37,824 bases of DNA from CAZXEJ01 sp964639895. GTDB taxonomy: Bacteria; Desulfobacterota_D; UBA1144; Nemesobacterales; JADFKM01. This document shows, piece by piece, positions 30,850 through 37,824 of this stretch. The translations under genes were made by a program, and so were the position numbers. Numbering within the stretch: position 1 is the first letter of the stretch; the number at the start of each line of letters is the position of its first letter. The stretch lies in NCBI GenBank assembly GCA_964639895.1, contig CAZXEJ010000022.1, positions 1 to 37,824 on the forward strand. Reading direction: 5' to 3'. A model generated the notes under the pieces. It did no database searches. It was given only the letters and a program-made list of their open reading frames with translations, and was not told the origin of the DNA.

Positions 30850-30926
30850 GCGGGAATAGCTCAGTTGGCTAGAGCGTCTCCTTGCCAAGGAGAAGGTCGC
30901 GGGTTCGAATTCCGTTTCCCGCTCCA
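30850..30926 (+). tRNA. tRNA-Gly (anticodon GCC)
   Basis: Complete cloverleaf. Acceptor GCGGGAA (30850-30856) pairs with TTCCCGC (30916-30922), followed by T and an encoded CCA (30924-30926). The D arm is GCTCAGTTGGCTAGAGC. The anticodon stem is TCTCC/GGAGA around loop TTGCCAA with anticodon GCC. The T arm contains GGTTCGAATTCC. It has its own promoter and faces the end of gyrA across 27 bp. Confidence 0.97.
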
Positions 30927-30953
30927 TGAGCCGCCTTCTACGACTACTCACTC

Positions 30954-33383
30954 TCAGCATCTCTCGACCACCCTGGCCACCGCCGACACCTTCTCGTCGC
31001 CGTCGAACTCGATAAGTTTAACCCCCTGCGTGCTACGGCCCATGAGCCTTATCTCCGACACATTGATCCTTATCATCTTGGCCTTCGTCGTGATGAGCAT
31101 TATCTGATCATCGTCCACAACCTGCAGGGCTCCCACGACGTTGCCCACCTTCTCGGTCACCCGTATCGTTATAACCCCCTTGCCTCCGCGCTGAGTGAGC
31201 CTGTACTGGGACGACTTCGTCCTCTTGCCGTAGCCGCGCTCGGTAACTGTGAGGATCTGCGCCTCGGGACTCTCGAGCACCTCGAGGCTCACCACTTCGT
31301 CCCCCGGCCGCAGACGTATGCCTATCACCCCGCGCGCCACCCTTCCCATGGCCCTCACGTCGGTCTCGCGGAACTTTATGGCCTGGCCGAAACGGGTCGT
31401 GAGCAGTATTTCGTCGTCGCCGTCCGTTATCTTCCCCCCCACGAGTTCATCGTCACCGTCCAGCTCGATGGCGATTATGCCTCCCGTCCGGGGCCGGGAA
31501 TAGGCCATCAGATCGGTCTTTTTCACCATGCCCTTCCGCGTGCCCAACACCAGGTAGCGCCCCTCCTCGAACTCCCGCACTGGCAGGACGGCGGCCACGC
31601 TCTCGTCCTTCTGAAGGGCGAGAAGGTTGACGATGTTCTTGCCGCGGGCCGTCGGGCCGGCCTCGGGTATCTCGTGCACCTTGAGCCAGTAGCAACGTCC
31701 CTTGTTGGTGAAGAACATCACGTAGCTGTGCATCGAGGCCACAAAGAGGTTCTCGACGAAGTCCGTCTCCTTGGTGCTCATCCCGCGCTTGCCCTTGCCG
31801 CCGCGCCGTTGGCTGCGATATATGCTGAGCGGGGTGGTCTTTATGTAGCCCTCGTGCGATATGGTGACGACGACGTCCTCGTCGGCTATGAGGTCCTCGA
31901 TGGAGAGCTCTTCGACGTTCTCCACTATCTCGGTGCGCCGCTCGTCCCCGTAGCGGTCCTTCACCTCCTCGAGCTCTTCGACGATGATCCCCATAAGGAG
32001 CTCCTCCTTCTCGAGAATCTCCTTGAGGCGCTTGACTTCGGCCACAAGCTGTTTCCTTTCTTCGACTATCTTGTCGCGCTCGAGTGCCGTGAGACGCTGA
32101 AGCCTCATGTCGAGTATGGCCTGGGCCTGAACTTCGCTTAGCGACAACATCCCCATCAGCTTAGAGCGTGCCTCGCGGGGGTCTTTGGATGCGCGGATCG
32201 TGCGTATCACACGGTCCAGATGGTCGAGCGCCTTCGTAAGCCCCTCCAGTATGTGGAGCCTTTGTTCGGCCTTGCGGAGCTCGAAGCGGGTCCGGCGCGT
32301 CACCACCTCCTTGCGGTGATCGATGAAGCACTGTATGAGGCCCTTGAGCGAAAGCACGCGCGGCTGGTTGTTCACCAGAGCGAGCAGGATGATGCCGAAG
32401 GAGGTCTCAAGCGGCGTGTGCTTGAGCAGCTGGTTGAGCACCACCTGCGGGTTCTCGCCCCTCTTGAGCTCTATCACCACACGCACGCCCTCGCGGTCGG
32501 ACTCGTCCCTTATGTCTGCGATCCCCTTTATCCGCTCCTCCTTAGCCAGCTCGGCTATCTTCTCTATGAGCCGAGCCTTGTTGATCTGGTAGGGGACCTC
32601 CGTCACAACGATGCAGTCCCGATCGCCCTTCTTCTGCTTCTCTATGAGCGCCCGCGCGCGCACCTTTATGACGCCGCGGCCCGTCTCGTAGGCCTGCCTT
32701 ATGGCCTGGGTGCCGAACACGATCCCGCCCGTGGGGAAGTCGGGGCCGGGTACGTAGCGCATGAGCTCCTCGACAGTGACGTCGGGGTTGCGTATCTGTG
32801 CCACGACGGCGTCAATCACCTCGCCCAGGTTGTGGGGCGGTATGTTGGTTGACATCCCGACCGCTATGCCGGACGAGCCGTTGAGCAACAGGTTGGGTAT
32901 CTTGGCGGGCAGCACCACGGGCTCGAGCGTGCTGCCGTCATAGTTCTCGACGAAGTCCACGGTCTCCTTGTCAAGGTCCTGGAGCATCTCGCCGGCCAGG
33001 CGGTGGAGCCTGACCTCGGTGTAGCGCATGGCGGCCGGCGGGTCGCCGTCCAGGGAGCCGAAGTTGCCCTGGCCGTCGACCAGCGGGTAGCGCATGGCGA
33101 AATCCTGCGCCATGCGCACGAGGGCGTCATAGATGGCGGCGTCGCCGTGGGGATGGAACTTACCCATGACGTCGCCCACGATGCGCGCCGATTTCTTGTA
33201 GGGCTTGTTCCACTCGTTGCCGAGCTCGTGCATGCCGTAGAGTATGCGGCGATGGACGGGCTTGAGGCCGTCTCTTGCGTCGGGGAGGGCGCGTCCTATG
33301 ATGACGCTCATCGAGTAGCTGAGATAGGAATCGACCATCTCCTCTTCGATGTTGACGGGAATTATGCGAGAGGATGCAGACAT
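30954..33383 (-). CDS. gyrA: DNA gyrase subunit A
   Basis: Breakage-rejoining subunit of gyrase, which introduces negative supercoils. 809 residues. Catalytic Tyr121 lies in AAMRYTEVRL, and the drug-binding segment is FHPHGDAAIYDALVRM. Position 82, equivalent to E. coli Ser83, is Ala; Asp86 (E. coli Asp87) is kept. The GyrA-box QRRGGKG is present in SIYRSQRRGGKGKRG, marking gyrase rather than topoisomerase IV. Six beta-pinwheel blades follow, to LIEFDGDEKVSAVARV; there is no long acidic tail, as in many non-enteric bacteria. TAGGAGGG supports ATG 33383. gyrB is not adjacent. It lies downstream of the DinG-like gene with its own promoter. Confidence 0.97.
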   Translation of the reverse strand: MSASSRIIPVNIEEEMVDSYLSYSMSVIIGRALPDARDGLKPVHRRILYGMHELGNEWNKPYKKSARIVGDVMGKFHPHGDAAIYDALVRMAQDFAMRYPLVDGQGNFGSLDGDPPAAMRYTEVRLHRLAGEMLQDLDKETVDFVENYDGSTLEPVVLPAKIPNLLLNGSSGIAVGMSTNIPPHNLGEVIDAVVAQIRNPDVTVEELMRYVPGPDFPTGGIVFGTQAIRQAYETGRGVIKVRARALIEKQKKGDRDCIVVTEVPYQINKARLIEKIAELAKEERIKGIADIRDESDREGVRVVIELKRGENPQVVLNQLLKHTPLETSFGIILLALVNNQPRVLSLKGLIQCFIDHRKEVVTRRTRFELRKAEQRLHILEGLTKALDHLDRVIRTIRASKDPREARSKLMGMLSLSEVQAQAILDMRLQRLTALERDKIVEERKQLVAEVKRLKEILEKEELLMGIIVEELEEVKDRYGDERRTEIVENVEELSIEDLIADEDVVVTISHEGYIKTTPLSIYRSQRRGGKGKRGMSTKETDFVENLFVASMHSYVMFFTNKGRCYWLKVHEIPEAGPTARGKNIVNLLALQKDESVAAVLPVREFEEGRYLVLGTRKGMVKKTDLMAYSRPRTGGIIAIELDGDDELVGGKITDGDDEILLTTRFGQAIKFRETDVRAMGRVARGVIGIRLRPGDEVVSLEVLESPEAQILTVTERGYGKRTKSSQYRLTQRGGKGVITIRVTEKVGNVVGALQVVDDDQIMLITTKAKMIRINVSEIRLMGRSTQGVKLIEFDGDEKVSAVARVVERC

Positions 33384-33423
33384 GTGTTTGAAGCCCTCCT
33401 AACTTGCTAAAAATACTGGAAAA

Positions 33424-33451
33424 GTCTAAACGATCGGAACCCCCGTGTCAA
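33424..33451 (-). promoter_or_regulatory. gyrA promoter overlapping the upstream stop codon
   Basis: TTGACA at about 33446-33451 and TAGACT (33424-33429) lie 16 bp apart on the minus strand. The -35 box contains the TGA stop of the upstream helicase gene (33448-33450). Predicted leader about 34 nt. Confidence 0.5.
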
Positions 33452-36003
33452 TCGCCCTCCGAAGGGGCGGGCCCGGAGGCAAAGAAGCGGCGGAGCTCGT
33501 CGAGCACGGTGAGCGAATCGTCGATGCGTACCGTGCAGCGCGGGAGCGAATCGAGGAAGTAGCGCCCGTAGTTCTTGCTCACTATACGGGTGTCGAGCAC
33601 TAGCACCGCACCGCGGTCGTCGCGGCTCCGTATGAGGCGGCCGAAGCCCTGCTTGAACTTTATTACGGCCTTGGGAACGGTGTATTCGATGAAGGGGTTG
33701 AGCCCACGCCGTTCCATCTCCTCGACCCTGGCCTCAAGCACGGGCTCCGTCGGCACCTTGAATGGAAGACGCGTTATAACGACGAGCCGCAGCCCCTCGC
33801 CCGGCACGTCTATTCCCTCCCAGAAGCTGTCGGTGGCCATGAGCACGGCGTTGCCCGAGAGCTTGAACCGCTCCATAAGCCTGCTGCGGGGCTCCGTACC
33901 CTGGCGCAGCACCTCGATGCCCGAGGCCTCGAGCTCCCCGGCCAGGCGGCCGTAGCAATCGTCGAGCACACGGTAGGAGGTGAACAGCACCAGCACTCCT
34001 CCTCCGGCCGCAAGGGCCGCATCGAGCACCATCCGGGCCAAGGCGTCGGCGTAGCCGTCCTCCGTGGGAAGGGGCATGTCTACGGGCACCGCCAGCAACA
34101 CCTGCCTCGCGTAGTCAAAGGGCGAAGAGACGAGGTGTTCGGCCACGCGGTCGCCCAGTCCCTCGAGGCCGAGCTCCTTCTTCACGAACGCGAAACCGCC
34201 CCCCACGGCCAGCGTGGCCGAGGTGAACACCACCGTCCTGGCGCTCCCGTAGAGGCGCTCGTTCATCTCGCGCGTGATGTCGAGCGGCGAGAGCCCCAGC
34301 GATCCCAGTACCACCCCGCCCCGGCCGAGACGGCCCTCCATCCAGCGGACGTAGCCGTCCCCGTCGGGGGAGAAGAAGCCGTGGATGAGGTCGGCGTAGT
34401 GGTTGAGCTTGTTCCAGCTGCTCCTGAACTCGACGGCGATCTTCACAATCTCGCCCTCGCCCTCGTAGGGCTGCAGCGTCTCGGCCGCAGAGGCTGCGTG
34501 CTCGGCCAGCTCGCGCACCGAAGATCTCAACCGCTGGAACACCTCCTCCAGGCGGGCCCAGCCGCGGCGCCGCCTGAGAGCGGGGGTCACGCGCAGCCTG
34601 AACTCCCCGCCCCTGCCGTCGTCCCGCTGCTGCGGCCCGTCAGCCGACTCGACGCCGAAGGAGTAGAGGGCATCGAACGCCTCTTCGACCGCCCTCACGG
34701 CCCCTTCGACGGCGGGGACGAACCGCTCTCCCACGGTCTCGACCAGTGCGTCGACCATACCCTTGCGCATGAACCTCTCAAGCGTGGGTGCCACGGCCAG
34801 GACGTAGGGAAGCAGCCCCTTCGCACCGCCGCCGCCCCGTGCCTTGCGGACCAGCCGCCTCAGGACGCGAAGCAGGCCGTGCTTGGTGCCGCTGGTGCCG
34901 AAGTGGTCGGTGGCGGCCTCCTCGACGTGGTGCGCCTCGTCGAACACGATCCTGGTGTAGGGGGGCAACACCCCGTAGGCGCTCTCGTCGGCCACCCCCT
35001 TTATGGCCAGGTCGGAGAACACCATGTGGTGGTTGGCCACGATGATGTCGGCCGCGGCCATCCGACGGCGAGCCTTGAAGAAGAAACAGCCGCTGTAGTG
35101 GGGGCAGCGTGCGCGCAGGCAGCTGTCGCTCTCGGCGTTTACCCGGTCCCAGATGCTCTCGGGCGGCACGTAGGGCAGGTCCGAAAGCGACCCGTCCTCG
35201 GTGTTGGCCGTCCAGTCCAGTATGTCGGCCAGCGCATCCATCTCGTCGTCGTCGAACAGCTCCGCTCCGGCGTCGCGCGCGGCCTCGGCCCGGAGCAGAC
35301 AGACGTAGTTGGACATACCCTTGACCAGCGAGAACTCGAACCCCAGCTCGGGAAGGGCCTTCCTCAGCAGGGGGATATCCTTGTGGACGAGCTGCTCCTG
35401 GAGGTTGATGGTGTTGGTCGAGACCACGACGCGCTCCCTGTTGGTGCGGGCCCAGTAGATCGCGGGCAGCAAGTAGGCCAAGCTCTTCCCCGTTCCGGTA
35501 CCGGCCTCGATGACGGAGATGCGGTCTTCGTTGAACGCCTCGACGACGGCGCGCATCATCTCGAGCTGCTCGTCCCTGCGCTCGTAGGCGTCGCCCAGGA
35601 CGGAGTGGACCGCCCCGCCGGGCTCGAGCACGCGGGCGAGCTCGTCGGCATCGAGCATCTCCACTCGCTCGGCCTGGGTGGGCTCCACGACCACGTAGAC
35701 GCGCGAGGCGTCGTTGCTCACGATAAAGAACCCCACGCCGCGGTTGCCAAACACCGAAGCCAGCTCGATGTCGGCCTCGGACGGCGTCAACACCCCGCCC
35801 GGATGGTTGTGTATCACCACCTCGCCGCAGGAGGCCGCCTCGAAGACCGCCGGCACGGCCCACTCGTTGCCGCGGGCTATCACGCGCACGTCGTCGACAG
35901 CCCCGTCGTCGTCGACGGCCCCGACGAAGAAAACCTCGTTGCCGCCGGCCTCTGCGACGTGGCGCCTTATCTCTTCCTTGGCTCTCTCGGTTAGGTAACC
36001 CAT
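33448..36003 (-). CDS. DinG-type XPD-like helicase with N-terminal JAMM (RadC-like) domain
   Basis: 851 residues from ATG 36003 (GGGTGA upstream; an in-frame GTG nine codons earlier is possible). Residues 1-110 are a JAMM/Prok-JAB metalloprotease-type domain with every metal ligand: Glu23 (NEVFFVG), His65 and His67 (VVIHNHPGG), Ser75 and Asp78 (TPSEAD). From about 135 on it is a DinG/XPD helicase: Walker A EAGTGTGKS (166-174), STNTINLQEQL, four cysteines of the Fe-S domain (YVCLL, then CLRARC and SGCFF), DEAH box VFDEAHHVEEAA, NHHMVFSDL, and motif VI KQGFGRLIRSRDDRG. It probably unwinds forked or R-loop DNA/RNA structures in repair; the JAMM partner role is unknown. It lies directly upstream of gyrA. 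Confidence 0.92.
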   Translation of the reverse strand: MGYLTERAKEEIRRHVAEAGGNEVFFVGAVDDDGAVDDVRVIARGNEWAVPAVFEAASCGEVVIHNHPGGVLTPSEADIELASVFGNRGVGFFIVSNDASRVYVVVEPTQAERVEMLDADELARVLEPGGAVHSVLGDAYERRDEQLEMMRAVVEAFNEDRISVIEAGTGTGKSLAYLLPAIYWARTNRERVVVSTNTINLQEQLVHKDIPLLRKALPELGFEFSLVKGMSNYVCLLRAEAARDAGAELFDDDEMDALADILDWTANTEDGSLSDLPYVPPESIWDRVNAESDSCLRARCPHYSGCFFFKARRRMAAADIIVANHHMVFSDLAIKGVADESAYGVLPPYTRIVFDEAHHVEEAATDHFGTSGTKHGLLRVLRRLVRKARGGGGAKGLLPYVLAVAPTLERFMRKGMVDALVETVGERFVPAVEGAVRAVEEAFDALYSFGVESADGPQQRDDGRGGEFRLRVTPALRRRRGWARLEEVFQRLRSSVRELAEHAASAAETLQPYEGEGEIVKIAVEFRSSWNKLNHYADLIHGFFSPDGDGYVRWMEGRLGRGGVVLGSLGLSPLDITREMNERLYGSARTVVFTSATLAVGGGFAFVKKELGLEGLGDRVAEHLVSSPFDYARQVLLAVPVDMPLPTEDGYADALARMVLDAALAAGGGVLVLFTSYRVLDDCYGRLAGELEASGIEVLRQGTEPRSRLMERFKLSGNAVLMATDSFWEGIDVPGEGLRLVVITRLPFKVPTEPVLEARVEEMERRGLNPFIEYTVPKAVIKFKQGFGRLIRSRDDRGAVLVLDTRIVSKNYGRYFLDSLPRCTVRIDDSLTVLDELRRFFASGPAPSEGD

Positions 36004-36208
36004 GTTCACCCGGCCGCTCGCGCAGGCCACCGCTCCACCGAGGCAGGCGCGCGGCGCATCCTATAGATTTTATCACGAAACCCGCACCCATTCCCCGCCT
36101 CGGCGGCCGGCGCACAAGCCGACTTCGTGGGGGGCACCCTCCAATGGGCTACGAGCGTCGGGTGTGGAGGAGAGGGAGGCACGGCGCGGTATGGAGGGAG
36201 ACGGAAGA

Positions 36209-36234
36209 GGGTCGGGGTGTACGGGGGGGGTGGG
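36209..36234 (+). other. G-quadruplex motif
   Basis: G runs of 3, 4, 8 and 3 on the plus strand with loops TC, TGTAC and T. Confidence 0.5.
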
Positions 36235-37333
36235 TGTGGCGCGGAGAGGAGAGCAGGAACGCCGCGGCACAAGCGGCGAACCGCTAAGCTCGAGCGCGGC
36301 CCGGGCCTTGGGGCGGCCGGGCACACGCAGTGGAAAACGGAGGGCCGGCGGGCCGCCTAACTTCACGTAGAGCATCTTTCACTCGGTAGGGCAGTGGGGA
36401 GGAAGTGCAGCCCGGAGATAGGGCCGCAACAAACAAAAGAGAGGGGTGGAAAGGCGAATGAGACGTGTAGGTTACGGAGCACCGCGGGCGTGGCTGGGTT
36501 GGCACGGGAGTAGGTGTAGCGGGGCGTGCCGAGCCGACGGTTGGAGTGCTGCAGCGGGCCGGGGATCCCTACCGGAACACCTCCCGTCCATAAGGGTGCA
36601 GAAGCTTGCGCCCGAGGCCAAGCGCCGGCCATGGCTCGGTGCGGCAGATGGTGCGAGAAAGCAACGTCTTCTCCATGCGGGAGGGGCGTCGCCTGCAGTT
36701 ACACGTTGCGAGGTGTCTCTTTGCACACCGTCTCGAGGCGCAAGGAGCAGTCCACAGGGAACACACCGTGGCCGGGCAGAGAGGGAAGTACTAACACCCT
36801 GAGTTTGGGCGACGAGGGCCCGGCGTCCAGGGAGGAGGACCATCATGCAGGCGGCCCGTCGCGGGGGCAGCCTTGACGCTCGAGGCGGGAAGAGGAGAGA
36901 GCGGTCGCACGTCGAAAGCGCCGTGGATGGGACTGTTCACAGAAGCGGGGTTCAACCGGGCGCGCAAGGGTGGTGCCACACTCGACATGGACGGCGGGCA
37001 TCCTTCGTGGTCAAGGCAGTGCGCAAGCCGAGGGCGAGCACAGCAGCCGGCGGCAGCAGGCGTAGTGGAGGCGGCCGCGACAGTCGGGCCAAGAATGGGT
37101 GTCGCTCATAGGTGGTGTAATGGTGCTGGGGGACGGCATTGAGGAGCAGGCCGCGCGCGGGGATCCAGTGAACCTCTAAGACACGCCGAGGGCGCGGTCT
37201 CTATCGACCGGCAACGTAGAGGGGGGGAACGCAGGAAGCGACTGCGCCACAGTTGGGACTCTTACGCAGTTGAAAAAAAGCGGCTTCTATTGTGGTGGAG
37301 AGGTTCCTGAGAGGTGGAGAGATGGCAGGCCGA

Positions 37334-37363
37334 GGGTGGGGGGAGGCGGGACTGGGGGCGGGG
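37334..37363 (+). other. G-quadruplex motif
   Basis: Five G runs (3, 6, 3, 5 and 4) on the plus strand with loops T, AGGC, ACT and C. This is the strongest quadruplex candidate in the window. Confidence 0.55.
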
Positions 37364-37706
37364 AAGATGGCGGTGCCAGTCAGCGGAAAGGCGCCCCCCG
37401 GGTGGGTGTGTGGCGGGTCGTCGGGGCGTGGGCAAGACATGGCACTGCGCCCATCCAGCGAAGGAGAAGATGGTGTGCTGCGGGCCGAGGGGTGTCCGGG
37501 TGGGAAACCGAGAGGTGCAGCGGAACCGGAAGGGGGACGGCGTTGCGCCCGGCGCCCAGGCGGCCAGGGAACGCCGAGATGAGGTGGCGTGGGACGTATG
37601 AGTCATAGCCACCCGACGCGGCCACAGGCGGCAAGGCGGCGACGCGCAACACTAAGAGCTGGAGCGCCACGGCGCCGGCCACTTTTATTGGGATGCGTAG
37701 AGGACT

Positions 37707-37735
37707 TTGATAAGGAAGGCCGTAGATGGTAATGT
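37707..37735 (+). promoter_or_regulatory. candidate promoter of tRNA-Ser
   Basis: TTGATA (37707-37712), 17 bp, TAATGT (37730-37735), in the AT-richer stretch just before the tRNA. The -10 box is weak. Confidence 0.4.
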
Positions 37736-37754
37736 TAATATCCCGTACCCGTCC

Positions 37755-37824
37755 GGAGGGGTGGCCGAGCGGACGAAGGCGCCGGTCTCGAAAACCGGTA
37801 GGGTCTCACGGCCCTCGTGGGTTC
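37755..37824 (+). tRNA. tRNA-Ser (anticodon CGA), 3' end cut by window
   Basis: Starts GGAGGGGTGGCCGAG, the typical tRNA-Ser acceptor and D-arm opening. Anticodon stem CCGGT/ACCGG around loop CTCGAAA gives anticodon CGA. A long variable arm (GGG/CCC stem) identifies a class II tRNA. The T arm is cut at GTGGGTTC by the end of the window. Confidence 0.92.

Larger units (their letters stand above)
36004..37706. other. 1.7 kb gene-free, G-rich spacer
   Basis: Between the helicase gene and tRNA-Ser. No open frame looks like a protein. The plus strand is strongly G-biased (37321-37380 has 36 G and 9 C). It contains two canonical G-quadruplex motifs (36209-36234 and 37334-37363) and an 8-mer repeat CACACCGT in 36720-36770. 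I looked for RNase P RNA, tmRNA, SRP RNA and rRNA signatures and recognised none. Confidence 0.55.

Noticed and set aside
34135..35994. 619-codon open frame on the plus strand
   Set aside because: Antisense shadow of the JAMM-DinG gene; the translation has no family motifs, while the minus-strand frame has all helicase motifs.
36004..37706. Possible RNase P RNA, tmRNA or SRP RNA in the spacer
   Set aside because: Short look-alikes such as AAGGGTGCAGAAG near 36593 lack the other conserved blocks of these RNAs.
1..37824. CRISPR arrays, insertion sequences, phage or integron elements
   Set aside because: No regularly spaced repeats, transposase, integrase or terminal inverted repeats were seen.

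Overview
The window is GC-rich bacterial chromosome (about 60-65% G+C by eye) made of housekeeping and respiratory genes. I see no phage, transposon, integron or CRISPR. A heat-shock type sigma factor with an RpoH box, a complete alternative complex III (act) operon, an LLM-type flavin/F420 oxidoreductase, and the style of the MoxR-VWA, SufT-like and aldo/keto reductase proteins suggest a deep-branching Gram-negative lineage of the Deltaproteobacteria-like kind (Desulfobacterota, Myxococcota, Binatota and neighbours). That placement is inference. ATA (Ile) and AGG (Arg) codons are unusually common for such a GC-rich genome.

Layout. 1-2353: alaS, lacking its start. 2354-3630: gene-free spacer with a compact three-way-junction inverted repeat. 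3631-4590: rpoH with its promoter. 5152-6069: orphan TonB-like protein, convergent with purM. 6085-8039: purM and a membrane-anchored cyclophilin. 8040-9525: 1.5 kb G-rich spacer. 9526-10458: LLM oxidoreductase. 10803-18374: act operon on the minus strand in the order actA-B-C-D-E-F, followed by a previously easy-to-miss 46-residue membrane protein, all behind a strong promoter. 18375-19148: spacer with G-quadruplex motifs. 19149-22077: bioD, bcp, a SufT/MIP18-like protein and tpx, all on the minus strand. 22156-24492: aldo/keto reductase convergent with queG. 24742-26091: a KdsC-like protein without its catalytic residues, divergent from a rhomboid protease. 26317-28547: a single-chain MoxR AAA+ / VWA protein. 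28560-30761: mltG and proB. 30850-30926: tRNA-Gly. 30954-36003: gyrA and a DinG-type helicase with an N-terminal JAMM (RadC-like) domain. 36004-37754: 1.7 kb G-rich spacer, then a tRNA-Ser cut by the window end.

How the parts work together. The act genes encode a quinol-oxidising, cytochrome-c-reducing complex: pentaheme ActA, iron-sulfur ActB, quinol-binding NrfD-like ActC and ActF, small ActD, and monoheme ActE. No terminal oxidase lies next to it. Tpx, the SufT-like protein and Bcp form a plausible peroxide-defence / Fe-S maintenance cluster. Most other genes are single housekeeping units.

The most unusual coding features are the JAMM-DinG fusion, the MoxR-VWA fusion, the inactive KdsC-like protein and the 46-residue protein behind actF. 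About 7 kb lies in long spacers without recognisable genes, several with strong G-over-C strand bias and G-quadruplex motifs. That contrasts with tightly packed operons, including 1-4 nt gene overlaps, elsewhere in the window.
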